A stretch of 64,000 bases of DNA from Phanerodontia chrysosporium. Lineage: Eukaryota; Basidiomycota; Agaricomycetes; Polyporales; Phanerochaetaceae. Of the stretch, positions 1-9,574 are shown piece after piece. The stretch lies in the NCBI GenBank assembly GCA_001910725.1, contig MJGA01000005.1:1302001-1366000 (forward strand). Reading direction: 5' to 3'. The notes beneath the pieces are model-generated. The model saw only the letters and a program-made list of their open reading frames with translations, ran no database searches and was not told the origin of the DNA. The translations under genes were made by a program, and so were the position numbers. The stretch's first letter is position 1. Each line of letters opens with the position of its first letter.

Positions 1-1234
1 GCAGTCTTGCTTTAGGCAGCTCTTCAATGGAAATCTACTTATCTTATCGCCCCCCAGCCACTAGCTCGTGTGACGTTGCACACTCGGGGCGGCAGGGCTC
101 CTCCCCGCGACGCGATCCCGCAGCCTCGCAACGGTCCCGCGCGACAGACAGCGGCTGGCCGAAGGCGTTTCCCTCCCCCTGCACGTCAGCGACGTTCGGC
201 AAGGTGCGCCAATTACGCCCTTGACGACGGGCTCTCGAACCCGCCTCCCACGCACTGACCATCCTTCCGCGGGGCGTGCATGGAATTCTGTCCTGCGCCC
301 GTGTCGCTGGCCATGGCCCGGCGAACGCCGGGATCAGGGGGCGAGGAGGAACACAACAGGCCCTCGTCCCCGCGACCGTTGGGACCCTGCTGATAGGTGG
401 GCGCACGGCTATCTGCGCTGCCTCTTCCGGGATTCTCGCGGTGTGCCCTCCTCGCACGCGGTGGCCAAGCCATTGCGCGTCCGTCGTCCTGCGAGGGTCA
501 TGAGAGGATGCTGGTGTCTGTGGGAGAGGCACAGGCTCGGTACGATAGCGTTACTAGCCATCGCTGCCGTGGGTGCTCTGGTGTGTTCGCACTAGCGAGG
601 TGTGCCTGTAACGCGGAAAGGTTAAATCGCGCTCAGTAGTTGTTGCCTGCCGAGCTGAGCGATCTTCATCTCAGGGTGTGGACGAATAAATCATTTTGAT
701 AGGGATTTCAACCAGAGGCGTCCGGCAGGTGCAAATGCTGGTGCATTTTGTCATGCTTGTGTCGTATGCTTGACTTTGTACAGTCGATATACATATCTGC
801 GCTCAACAGGAGTATCGGGTGTCGAGTCTCAATGCAAAGGTCAGTGCAGCTCATCAGCAGCATCTGGCTCATCTCAGCCGGCTTGATGACGACCCCCTCG
901 TGTCTGAGGGGCCTTCCGCAAGTTGCCCAGTTTGGCAGGTCTTCTTCCATTCCCGGCGTGGTGCGTGCTCAGATACTTCTGATCACCTACATCCAACCAC
1001 GATGTTCATCCGCTAACGGCGCTAGATACTCAGGATTGTACACGGGATCTCTTCCGCCGCTCTCGCACATGACACCGTTAAAGTGAGTAACCGATGAGTC
1101 TCAGCACACGCGCGATCGACTCTCGACTCGGAGGGGTCGCAGCAGCAACACCAGGTTCGTGCAACGATGGGACTAGTCGGATGAGATGTTGCACTTAGAG
1201 ACGTGTCGGATCCACCGTTTACGCGGCGATTCAC
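1..1234. other. Unassigned host DNA left of the LINE
   Basis: I cannot assign a gene here. The first 650 bases are GC-rich and contain overlapping open frames on both strands, the longest a 162-codon minus-strand frame at 44-532, none with a recognisable motif. From about 650 the sequence becomes AT-richer. An 80-codon minus-strand frame (708-950) looks protein-like in places but has no domain I recognise. With the transposon nest removed, this stretch would directly abut position 33502, so it is the flank of whatever lies at 33.5-34.3 kb. Confidence 0.4.
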
Positions 1235-1243
1235 TGGTCGCAC

Positions 1244-1247
<4 letters not shown>
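1235..1247. repeat. Target-site duplication of the LINE, left copy
   Basis: The 13-mer TGGTCGCACCCTC occurs here immediately before a run of 30 T, and again at 33489-33501. The two copies bracket the LINE exactly, its 3' poly(A) on this side and its 5' end on the other. This is the expected signature of target-primed reverse transcription. Confidence 0.93.

Positions 1248-1277
<30 letters not shown>
1248..1277 (-). repeat. LINE poly(A) tail (30 T on the plus strand)
   Basis: Thirty uninterrupted T on the plus strand directly follow the target duplication. On the LINE strand this is an A30 tail, about 175 nt after the ORF2 stop codon. Its purity fits a recent insertion, since such runs usually shorten or accumulate substitutions. 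Confidence 0.95.
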
Positions 1278-1278
<1 letters not shown>

Positions 1279-1452
1279 TGTCTAGGGTTTAAAGTGCTAC
1301 CAACGAAGGGTAATGTACACTGGATGGGGTGAAATGAAAAATCGTGAGGTAAAGCAAAGGAGGGGTTCGCGGGCCCTGACGGGTGGGGCGAACGAAGAGC
1401 GCGACAAGTACACACGGAGGCACGGCGTGAGCCTAAGCCTAGGAGGGGGCGA

Positions 1453-2595
1453 TCAGGGGTCGAAGACCGGGCCTGGTGGCGCGTCTTCCTCATCAGAATC
1501 GGGCTCGGTGTCAGAATCGAGGTTGAGGGCGGCGCACAGGGGTCGGCGGGGCGCGATGGGAGCCGCCGCAGGGGCGGGGACGGCGCCGGCCTGTGGCTCG
1601 GGAGCGGACACCCCCGCAGCGCGCAGGACGGGGTGCATCCAGTCGGGGAACGCGGGCATAGCCACACCAGCCCCGTGGATGTCGGAGTACTCTCGCTCGA
1701 CGTGGCGCAGCGGGTGGTGGTGTGCGGTGACCCAGTTGCCGAACGGAGTGTCCGACCGGGCCCGCCGCCATGCGCGATACCATCGGCGCCGCTCAGTCGT
1801 CATCTGGAGGAAGAACAGCCACACGGGCGACTGCCAATCGGCAGCGCCCCCCTGTCGGGCAGGGAGGATGGTGTCGCGGACGTGCCCCATGAGGTCCTGC
1901 CACTCGAAAGTGCCTACCAAGGGGTTGAGGGTGAGGAACTCCTCGATGTGGCGGAGTGTCACGCGTTGCTCCCGGGCCTGGAGCTCGAGCTGCTTGCCCG
2001 CCGCCACAAGTTCCAGGCGGCGGTGCTGCGGGAGGGCGACAGGGGCCATGAAGCCTTTCGGGCGGACCCAATATTCGCACTCGTACAGGGTGTGGTCGCG
2101 CGTCTCCGTCGCGCCTGTACACAAGCACGCCCGCGAGCCGTCGCGGTTGAACCTCGCACGGAACTCCCCACATGGGTAGTGACCCGAGAGGAACCGGGTG
2201 AGCCGGGCGTATTTGCGGTGATTGGTACCAAACTTCCCAAGGAAGTGGTGCCTACGGGATGGCTGGATGAGTGTGTGCTCTGCTCGGAGAAGCAAGTTGG
2301 AGTGCCCCCGGTATTCAACGCGGGACATGTGTCGGCGCCATGCCCGGTCGGCGCGTTGTATGCCAACCGCCCGAGCTGCCGACCAAGAGACATAGTCTGG
2401 CTGTGGAGTGCTCCGAGCGGCGTCGCCCGCACGTTTGTCTACCCAGGCGTTGTACCGCGTGACATGCGTGCGGCAATGCTCGCCATCGACATGCGAGGGG
2501 ACCCAGTATACCGCGACGCGGTGGCGAGAGTCCCGGGCCAGGAAAGTCTGGACGCGCCGGGAGGCCAAGATGGACCGCATCGCAGAGGGCCCGTT
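1453..2595 (-). CDS. LINE ORF2, 3' part: end of RNase H and C-terminal region
   Basis: This is the C-terminal third of the LINE polyprotein, separated from the rest by element A. The reading frame enters at 2595 in the phase left by codons ending at 26499, so the two parts are one ORF. Near the start, AVYWVPSHV is the last RNase H motif (the catalytic-site histidine region). About 100 residues later come a conserved FLSGHYPCGEF segment and a Cys-Cys-His-Cys cluster (CLCTG..ETRDHTLYEC) typical of fungal LINE C-termini. The protein ends in an acidic, Pro-rich tail (DSDTEPDSDEED). It is not functional alone. The 175 nt from the stop to the tail are the 3' UTR. Confidence 0.88.
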   Translation of the reverse strand, partial: NGPSAMRSILASRRVQTFLARDSRHRVAVYWVPSHVDGEHCRTHVTRYNAWVDKRAGDAARSTPQPDYVSWSAARAVGIQRADRAWRRHMSRVEYRGHSNLLLRAEHTLIQPSRRHHFLGKFGTNHRKYARLTRFLSGHYPCGEFRARFNRDGSRACLCTGATETRDHTLYECEYWVRPKGFMAPVALPQHRRLELVAAGKQLELQAREQRVTLRHIEEFLTLNPLVGTFEWQDLMGHVRDTILPARQGGAADWQSPVWLFFLQMTTERRRWYRAWRRARSDTPFGNWVTAHHHPLRHVEREYSDIHGAGVAMPAFPDWMHPVLRAAGVSAPEPQAGAVPAPAAAPIAPRRPLCAALNLDSDTEPDSDEEDAPPGPVFDP

Positions 2596-2599
2596 ACGG
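2596..2599. repeat. ACGG target duplication of element A, left copy
   Basis: ACGG precedes the left LTR, and ACGG follows the right LTR at 26499-26502. Removing one copy together with the element rejoins the LINE ORF2 in frame, which confirms both boundaries. Confidence 0.88.
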
Positions 2600-2945
2600 T
2601 ATCATGCATCAAACATGTTTGATACAAGATATGGATGAATAGAGTCTAATTCACTGCTCAAAGACGAGCGCGAGAGAACAGGGACATTCTGGGATAGGCC
2701 AGAGGCCCAGGCTTTAGACGACAAATACCATGACAAATGCTCACCAAGCATTGTACGTTAGGCACACCCTGGAAGGTAAAAGAAGAGAGTAGAATGTGAT
2801 GGAAAGTTCTGGAAAAGCTTGGAAAGCGATACCCTGCTGGGAGCCAGGGAGATGGAAAGCACCAGAATACGATGGAATTTAAGAGAATAACGTAGAATAC
2901 TCTAGAATAGCTTAGTCATACACTAATTTCACATCTCAGGAAAGG

Positions 2946-2952
2946 TATATAA
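2946..2952 (+). promoter_or_regulatory. TATA box of element A LTR
   Basis: TATATAA lies within the LTR, about 800 bp upstream of the gag start. The expected RNA start is around 2975-2985, which makes the hairpin array part of the RNA leader. The same box is present in the right LTR near 25713. Confidence 0.7.
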
Positions 2953-3066
2953 ACCCCCCTGAATGTGCCAGGAAATACAAGGCCCACGTTACTAGCTCTT
3001 TCTTTAGTACTGTGATCACCTTCACGTGTTTTGTGTTTACGTTCAACGTTGTTTACGGTGTCAGCA

Positions 3067-3430
3067 CTCTAAGCTTGGTTAAATCCCAAGTAGAGTGTGG
3101 TGTCTGGTATTCTAGTCTGGCTATACGTTGCCCAGTGTCGAATACCTGTGCTGTTGTCTTACGTTGTTCGGTGTTGTGTTCTAAGCTTGGTTAAATCCCA
3201 AGTAGAGCACTGTTGTTGTTGTTTGGTGTTACGCTCTAAGCTTGGTTAAATCCCAGGTAGAGTGTAGTTGTTGTTGTTGTTGTTGTTGTTTGGTGTTACG
3301 CTCTAAGCTTGGTTAAATCCCAAGTAGAGTGTTGTTGTTGTTGTTGTTTGGAGTTGCGCTCTAGCCTGGTTTAATCCCTGGTAGAGTGTTGGTGTTTGAT
3401 GCTCTAGGCTTGGTTAAATCCCAAGTAGAG
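3067..3430 (+). repeat. Six hairpin-forming repeats in the element A leader
   Basis: Six units of 28-29 nt start at 3067, 3179, 3234, 3301, 3359 and 3402. Each begins CTCTA (the second begins TTCTA) and ends TAGAG. Five also contain an inner CTTGG paired with CCAAG (CCAGG in unit 3) around a TTAAATC loop, giving a two-part stem. Unit 5 keeps only the outer stem. Spacers are rich in GTT repeats. The array is duplicated in the right LTR from 25834. It lies downstream of the TATA box, so it would be in the RNA leader. Confidence 0.85.
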
Positions 3431-3733
3431 TATCTGTGTTGGTGTTTATGTTGTTTGGTGTTTTCCGGCAAAGTGGTCAAGCAGACAGGCTTTTCCTTTT
3501 GCTGTGTGTTTAAGGTCCTGCTACAAAACGGCTTGTAGTTTGATCTTACCCCAGGCGTCACCCCACCCTTACCATCTTCTCACACATCCTTGAACCCCCT
3601 TCCATCTCTGTAATTTCTCCCACGAACGCCCGAGGCAGAAGCTGACCAAAGATAAGTCCGCCTAACTCGGTTCCTCGATTCAAACACTACTCCTGCAAGC
3701 TAAGGAGGTTTGAACAGGATCAACCACGACATC

Positions 3734-3750
3734 TGGAGCCCACCGCGAGG
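3734..3750 (+). other. Putative tRNA primer-binding site of element A
   Basis: TGGAGCCCACCGCGAGG begins two bases after the 5' LTR. A TGG start is what complementarity to a tRNA CCA end requires. I cannot name the tRNA from memory with confidence. Confidence 0.6.
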
Positions 3751-3781
3751 GGGAAACAGAGTTGGTTGTTTGTTCTGGTAG

Positions 3782-6700
3782 ATGTCAGGAGATCCTCCGA
3801 CGCCTACGTTTTCGTCTACGTCTTCGCCACCGTCGTCAGTACCGTCGTTGTCAAGCACGTCGTCCCGACCTACGTCACCTCAGCAAGTAGTTGGTTCCAC
3901 GTCACACGCGTCTACGTCGTCAAGTGTTCACGTTACGGTTCGCGGTTTAGCATCCATGTCATCGAGGATGCCTGCTGGTTCGTCGCAAGTTCAAGGCCAG
4001 CAGCAGCAGCAGCCTCAGGGTCAGCCCCATGTGCAGTCATCGCAACAGACAGCACAGGCTACCATGGCTGCAGCTGCACCCCTAGGAGGTGGTGTAGTCG
4101 ACCTACCCCTCCCAGGTCAGAAAGGAGCTCCTAAGAAGTTCACAGGAAAGCATTCAGATGTGCTTCCGTTCCTGTATTTCTATGAGCGCCTTTGTCAGAA
4201 GCACAATGTTACGTCAGACCAAGACATGGTCGAGAGCATTACACAGTATTGCTCACGTAGTGTGCGCAAGTTCATGGAGGGTTTGCCAAGCTATCGAACC
4301 CCCAGCTGGGCATCCTTTGTTCACAGCATAAAGAAGTATTATGAAGCGGACAAGGATTCCAAGCGTTTTGCTACCAGAGATCTGGAGAAGCTCGCTCGTC
4401 GTTCTAGGACTAAGTCTATCAAGACAATGAAGGCTTGGGCCAAGTATATGCGAGACTTCATCCGGATTGCTGGTTGGTTGAAGAATCACAACAGGCTTTC
4501 AGACTACGACTACAAGTATTTCTGCTGGATAGGAATTCCTGAATCCTTCAGAAACTTACTTGAGTCTCGGCTTGTTGCTAAGCTTCCCAACCATGACCTC
4601 GCAGAACCCTTTAATGTGGATGATGTGGTCGAGGTAGCAGAGTCTCTCTTGCATCGTTGTCGCTTTGATCGAGATCGTTTACTATCAGATACAGAAGTAG
4701 ATGAATCTGGAAATGAGACAACGTCAGACTCAGATGAATCAGATTCAGGATCAGGAGAAGAAGACCTATCTGAAGATGACTTTATCAGCAAGAGGAAGAG
4801 GAAGAAGAAGAAGAAGCGAGAGTCGTCGAGGGTTAGAGAAGGGAAGAAGAAGACCCAGGTAGCGAAGAAGTCATCAAAGCGCTCAGTCAAGTTCAAGAAG
4901 ACAGAGCATGGATCTTCATCTGAAAGCGACTTTGATGCCCCATCGTCACGCATGACATTACGTCCACCCACTCCTAACAAGGAACTGTCTAGGGATGATC
5001 TTGAAATTGAGGAATTAATCACGCAGATGCAAGGAATGCGGATTGATGATCCTGCTTACGCAGTGGCCTATTTCCGGGCCTGTAACAGGAACCCCTTAGT
5101 CAAGAGCATTGTGGCAGCACCAGTAGATCGGAGACGGGCTTCTGCACCACTAGCGCCTCCATTAGCGCCAAGAGCCAGGAACGCAGATCGTGATCCACCA
5201 CCCCATTTTGGAAATGGATCTTCGTCGTTCTCGGATAGAATGGAGGATCGCCTCTGTTTCGGATGTGGACTTACAGGACACACCATGAATAGATGCGAGA
5301 AGCTGCAGGAGTACTTTGCTAATGGAATCATCACCAGAAATGAGAGCGGTCAAATCATTCTCACCAATGGTGGTATTCTATTCAAGCGACGTAATGAAGA
5401 TTGGATATCAGCCATTAAGCGAGCCACTACGCCTCAGGCTAACTTTGTTTCAGTCCAGGCAACCCAGCGCCAAGCGACTCAAACGAAGTTTGCATCTGCA
5501 AGAAGGCAAGCTCCGGTTCACTACTACTCAAGTGAATCAGAGCAGGTGGAAAGTGATGGTTACGGTGACTTCGCAGAAGATGAAGAAGAGGAGGAAGAGA
5601 AGGAAGTGGAGGTCCTTGAGGCTACTAGGTCTACCCGAGGCATTACTACAAATCGTAAGGAGCGCTTTGACGGTGTATGGTTACCCTCTTCTAAGCAAGC
5701 AGAAGAGCGGGCAAAGAAAAACCTTCCACCTGTTACAGTAAAGCGTGGTCCTCCGAGGAATGCCCGTAAGGATGCAGATCAGCGACAGGTGCAAGTACCT
5801 GTACCTATACCTGTTCCAGACCCAGTACCAGTGCCAGTGGATATTCCCCCTATTGCGTTTGACACCCATGATGATGACGCATTCATGGAGGATTTGACTC
5901 AGCCATCCCTTAAGCAGAAGGGAAAACAGCGAGCAGAACCCATGAGGGAAGGAACCACTACTCGAACGGGACCTTCAGGGAGCAAGACGGATGCAGAAGG
6001 AGTTCAGCGTAGACAGCCACGACGTTCAGAGATCCAAGCTCTTGTGAACCCAAGGACTGTGCTGGACAAGGTCTTGAATGCCCCTCTTACGTTGGGAGTA
6101 GGGGAGTTTTTGGCAGTTTCACAAGAAATGTCAAAGCAGGTACAAGAAGCTATCAAGCCTAAGAATGCCCTAGGCAGGTCCAAAGCGTTGGACAAGGCTA
6201 TGATCTCACAAGTCAAAGAACGCGACACATTCTTTGACACAGCAACTTGTGCTACAGCTTCCGCATTTCCCACTCGGCATCGAGGTCAACTCATTCGCTT
6301 CAGAATTGAGATTGACGGAAGCCCTATTATGGCAATTGTTGATACGGGATCTCAGCTAAATATTGTTAATCGCAAGATTTGGCAGAACACCGTAGGACGT
6401 CCAATTGACGTCACAAGGCAAATCGTAATGGGAGATGCCAATGGTGGTGAAGGACTGCTGCAAGGCTTTGTGCCTGATGTTCCATTAACCTGTGGCGCTG
6501 TAGTCACCCGGGCTAGTCTGTTTATTGGAACTCAGCCACCCTTCGATCTATTGCTTGGAAGACCTTGGCAGCGAGGAAACTATGTTAGCATTGATGAGCG
6601 TCGGGATGGAACATACCTGCTATTCAAAGACCAGTCTTTGGTAGTCAGGTATGAAATGCTAGTCACTCCTGAATACGATGTTGATCCTGCACTGCAGGAA

Positions 6701-7828
6701 TATCTAGACCGTACTCACCATCTAGTCAATATGGTGACAGGCATAGATACGTCAGATATTGACATCGAGTTCGAGTACAAGCAGCCCCGGTTAGAACGAC
6801 GTCAGTCAGGGCGAACAGCCAGAATGATCCAAGCAGCTCGTATTCAAGAGGTGAATACAGACGTTGAAGACGAGGAGCTGTTAACAGATTATTCTGAAGC
6901 TGAGAGTTACGCTACATCAAGCTATACTACATCACCCCCGCTAAGTCCTACAGCAAGCCTTGAAAGCATTGACACAATTATCGACCTTGAGTCCAGCGAT
7001 GAAGATACTGATGGCGGTGCTGAATCAGACAGCAGTTATGCAAGCGCCAGCAGTGACGTCATACGATGGTTGGACTTACAAGAGTCAGAGGATAATGAAG
7101 ACGAGTCAATGGAAGGCGAGGAGTCGGAAGATGTACCTGAACTAGAACCTACGACAGATGCTTACGACAAGAGAGAAGGCAGCGCAGAGGTGTACTATGC
7201 GTCACGCCCCTCTCAACTGCATCAGATGTCGGAAGAGGAGCCAGCCGAAGATGAATATAATGAGCCGGGACCCATACTTGTTAACGAGGATTCACATGTA
7301 CCCGAACGTGGTCCTCCTGGACGGAGTTTATGGGAGCTCATTGTTGAAACTGTGCAAAACTCTGTAAATAAGGTTCTAGATGAAGGGTCAGCAAATTCAT
7401 CGGACATGCAACGGCGCGCACATACCTTGGAAGTACAGCATGGCACAAGGGCCATGGACGAGCAGCGGCATCAAGAGGATACTTGCCGTGCTGCCTTGCT
7501 TGCCACTGATGTGCCGTACGGGCTGATTGACTTAGAGTGTATTCAGTCTAGCCAGGTATCTAACGGAAGATACGCTGATGAAGCTAGGGCTGACGTACCT
7601 CTAGAAGAAGCAAATAGCCTGCACGATGTTGAGATGACTGCTGACACTGGTTCCGCCGAGGATGAGATACCTGAACCACGGGAGAATGTGTTCAGTGTCC
7701 AGGTCGTAGGAAGGAAGGTTAGCAAGAGGGATAAGGTGAAGGAAGGAAAGGGAAACGCACCGAATGAATACATCATACCCACGGTCACAGACCTGTCAGA
7801 GCAAGACACAGGGACCCTGGCAGTATGA
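3782..7828 (+). CDS. Element A Gag-protease polyprotein
   Basis: 1348 residues. The N-terminus is Ser/Thr/Gln-rich. Residues about 115-300 are a helical Gag core of the type seen in fungal gypsy elements (YFYERLC..; RDLEKL..; LSDYDYKYFCWIGIP). An acidic stretch and a strongly basic Lys/Arg block (about 336-372) follow, possibly a nuclear-localisation or RNA-binding tract. A CCHC zinc knuckle (CFGCGLTGHTMNRC) lies near residue 490. A retropepsin-like aspartic protease has its catalytic DTGS near residue 853 (AIVDTGSQLNIV) and a later LLLGRPW motif. The last 350 residues are acidic and Ser/Asp/Glu-rich. The stop codon TGA overlaps the ATG of the next ORF (ATGA), which suggests coupled translation. 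The size is well above normal Gag because of the low-complexity tail. Confidence 0.92.
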   Translation: MSGDPPTPTFSSTSSPPSSVPSLSSTSSRPTSPQQVVGSTSHASTSSSVHVTVRGLASMSSRMPAGSSQVQGQQQQQPQGQPHVQSSQQTAQATMAAAAPLGGGVVDLPLPGQKGAPKKFTGKHSDVLPFLYFYERLCQKHNVTSDQDMVESITQYCSRSVRKFMEGLPSYRTPSWASFVHSIKKYYEADKDSKRFATRDLEKLARRSRTKSIKTMKAWAKYMRDFIRIAGWLKNHNRLSDYDYKYFCWIGIPESFRNLLESRLVAKLPNHDLAEPFNVDDVVEVAESLLHRCRFDRDRLLSDTEVDESGNETTSDSDESDSGSGEEDLSEDDFISKRKRKKKKKRESSRVREGKKKTQVAKKSSKRSVKFKKTEHGSSSESDFDAPSSRMTLRPPTPNKELSRDDLEIEELITQMQGMRIDDPAYAVAYFRACNRNPLVKSIVAAPVDRRRASAPLAPPLAPRARNADRDPPPHFGNGSSSFSDRMEDRLCFGCGLTGHTMNRCEKLQEYFANGIITRNESGQIILTNGGILFKRRNEDWISAIKRATTPQANFVSVQATQRQATQTKFASARRQAPVHYYSSESEQVESDGYGDFAEDEEEEEEKEVEVLEATRSTRGITTNRKERFDGVWLPSSKQAEERAKKNLPPVTVKRGPPRNARKDADQRQVQVPVPIPVPDPVPVPVDIPPIAFDTHDDDAFMEDLTQPSLKQKGKQRAEPMREGTTTRTGPSGSKTDAEGVQRRQPRRSEIQALVNPRTVLDKVLNAPLTLGVGEFLAVSQEMSKQVQEAIKPKNALGRSKALDKAMISQVKERDTFFDTATCATASAFPTRHRGQLIRFRIEIDGSPIMAIVDTGSQLNIVNRKIWQNTVGRPIDVTRQIVMGDANGGEGLLQGFVPDVPLTCGAVVTRASLFIGTQPPFDLLLGRPWQRGNYVSIDERRDGTYLLFKDQSLVVRYEMLVTPEYDVDPALQEYLDRTHHLVNMVTGIDTSDIDIEFEYKQPRLERRQSGRTARMIQAARIQEVNTDVEDEELLTDYSEAESYATSSYTTSPPLSPTASLESIDTIIDLESSDEDTDGGAESDSSYASASSDVIRWLDLQESEDNEDESMEGEESEDVPELEPTTDAYDKREGSAEVYYASRPSQLHQMSEEEPAEDEYNEPGPILVNEDSHVPERGPPGRSLWELIVETVQNSVNKVLDEGSANSSDMQRRAHTLEVQHGTRAMDEQRHQEDTCRAALLATDVPYGLIDLECIQSSQVSNGRYADEARADVPLEEANSLHDVEMTADTGSAEDEIPEPRENVFSVQVVGRKVSKRDKVKEGKGNAPNEYIIPTVTDLSEQDTGTLAV

Positions 7829-9552
7829 GGGTGGAAGAAGATCCGTGCGTAGAGGGAAAGGGTAGAGATGGTGAGGAGAGGATTGTGGACAGCGTGGGAG
7901 AAACGGATCAGTCAGACAGTGAAGTCAGTATGGGTGAAAACGACTCACCTACAGACTCTCAGACGGAGAGTGTTACTTCTGATGACGAGACCTCAGACAG
8001 CGGGTCTGAGGCAGATCCGTGGCAGATAATTCACGATGAGTACGATGACAAGCATGAGGAAGTAAGGCAGAGTCGACGTACCATTGAGAAATGTCTTGCC
8101 CGACGTTTGAGACACGAGTTGAAGGAGATCGACAAAGCTGAGGAACGCGAAGGTTACTCGCGTGACTTGCTTTGCTGGTTGGCTGACGACATCCGCGTAC
8201 GCTGTAAGGACGACCACGATCAGGTATGGCGCGAGCTCGCACAAGATTTTTGGGAAGAGACTCGCCGTCTGATTGAGGCTGAGCAGTACGAGCTCAAAGC
8301 CTTGGGAAGAGACTGTCCTCAGGATGTTCCTGCAAAATGTGAGGCTCAGAGCGGCGGGAGGCCGCGCTGTAATCTGCTTAAAGCAGGGCATGTTCTCAGT
8401 GTGCAGGTGGGAGATTCGGACACGCTAGCGGAAAGTGTTCAAGCCCTCAACCTAGAAGAAGGAAGTCAGCCAGACGTGGAAATGCGCGATGAAAGCGTAC
8501 CTAGGGTACTTACGGAGCCTGGAACCCCAGTGCTTCAGCCACTGGATACATTCCCAGTACCAGGAAACGCACCGTTACCATTAACACGGCAGCGTTGGCG
8601 GCCAGAGCTAGTGAGTGATCCTCTGACGGAAGAGGATGTTATCCCCATCCTGGCGGATGAGGATGCCTGGCTAGAACTGGTAGGTCTTAGGTATGTGAAC
8701 GGAGAGGAAATCGCGCACCGAGAATGGCGCGAGACTGTGCGCAAGGCGAAATGCGTTCTACGAGACCGGTTGCGTGAGATCGACGAGGATGAAAGGAATG
8801 GCACTTACCCACCGCCACCAAGAGACCTATGGATTAGCGCACGAAGCGATCGGGCCTCCGCAGAACGCCTCTTTGATGTCGAGTGTGACTCGGCGTCAAG
8901 AGACCTCTGGGTGCGCCGTAGTGCACTGTTCAGGCAGCTGGAAAACGAGCGGAGTGCCGTTCGACGCGTCTTCGGCCGGCAGCGAATGCCAGGCCTTCAT
9001 GCTGGACCACCTGACGAAGGGGGACTTGAGGGGACGCGCTATTCAGCACACGAACGCGAGCGCGAACGCGAAGACTCAGAACCTGCAAGTGGCACCATGA
9101 CGTCAGTAGATCAATCCTCGGTACCTGCAGAAGACGTACCTTGGGCTGGGCTGGCGCTTGCGCGACAGGAGCTGAGAGGGGAAGGATGCCCGGCGGCCGA
9201 AAGAACCGACACTGCACAAACGCGTGCAGGACCCCTGGCACCCATGCGCGTACGCGAAGTTCCCGGGTCCGCGACGCGACAGGACCGCGGCTTGCCGAGT
9301 TTTGTGCTTGAGGGTGCAAACCAAACGAATGGCTCGATCTGTGAAGGGCAAAGGGTATGTCAAACGTCTCAGAGAGTGAGAGAAAGGCATACCTGCGCAG
9401 CAGAGGCCCGAACGGCCGCCGAATCGCTGAAGGCCTCGACGCACCGTGTTCGACGCGAGTGCAGACTCCTGAATGCACACACGAGGTTAGCGAACCCAAA
9501 AGGGACCCTGAAGCAAGCGGTAGGCGTACCTTTGGAAATGAGCGGGCAGTGA
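7825..9552 (+). CDS. Element A ORF2, unknown acidic protein with a duplicated module
   Basis: 575 codons, starting in the ATGA that ends gag. I do not recognise a family. The first 65 residues are acidic. Two related segments follow, at about residues 68-155 and 275-385. Each has a run of charged helix ending in an EID..ER motif, then Y, RDL, and later a W followed by R/E-rich helix, so they look like an internal duplication. The C-terminal 180 residues are low in hydrophobic content and look disordered. Base composition is GC-richer than gag. Position between gag-protease and pol, with a termination-reinitiation type start, argues for a real element-encoded product. It might be structural or regulatory, but no function can be stated. 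Confidence 0.6.
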   Translation: MRVEEDPCVEGKGRDGEERIVDSVGETDQSDSEVSMGENDSPTDSQTESVTSDDETSDSGSEADPWQIIHDEYDDKHEEVRQSRRTIEKCLARRLRHELKEIDKAEEREGYSRDLLCWLADDIRVRCKDDHDQVWRELAQDFWEETRRLIEAEQYELKALGRDCPQDVPAKCEAQSGGRPRCNLLKAGHVLSVQVGDSDTLAESVQALNLEEGSQPDVEMRDESVPRVLTEPGTPVLQPLDTFPVPGNAPLPLTRQRWRPELVSDPLTEEDVIPILADEDAWLELVGLRYVNGEEIAHREWRETVRKAKCVLRDRLREIDEDERNGTYPPPPRDLWISARSDRASAERLFDVECDSASRDLWVRRSALFRQLENERSAVRRVFGRQRMPGLHAGPPDEGGLEGTRYSAHEREREREDSEPASGTMTSVDQSSVPAEDVPWAGLALARQELRGEGCPAAERTDTAQTRAGPLAPMRVREVPGSATRQDRGLPSFVLEGANQTNGSICEGQRVCQTSQRVRERHTCAAEARTAAESLKASTHRVRRECRLLNAHTRLANPKGTLKQAVGVPLEMSGQ

Positions 9553-9574
9553 AGCTGCCGCGCGGCTCGCTGAC

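Larger units (their letters stand above)
2600..3731 (+). repeat. Element A 5' LTR
   Basis: 1132 bp, repeated at 25296-26498. It starts TATCATGC and ends CACGACA, so the termini are TA..CA rather than the usual TG..CA. A perfect 16-bp palindrome (ATCAAACATGTTTGAT) lies at 2608-2623. A TATA box at 2946 divides U3 from the transcribed part. The transcribed part carries six hairpin-forming repeats separated by GTT runs. Compared with the right LTR it has one copy instead of two of a 71-bp unit near 2705. Confidence 0.95.

Noticed and set aside
3067..3430. Regularly spaced 29-nt repeats resembling a CRISPR array
   Set aside because: The spacers are GTT-rich simple sequence, the array lies inside an LTR and is duplicated in the other LTR, and the genome is fungal.
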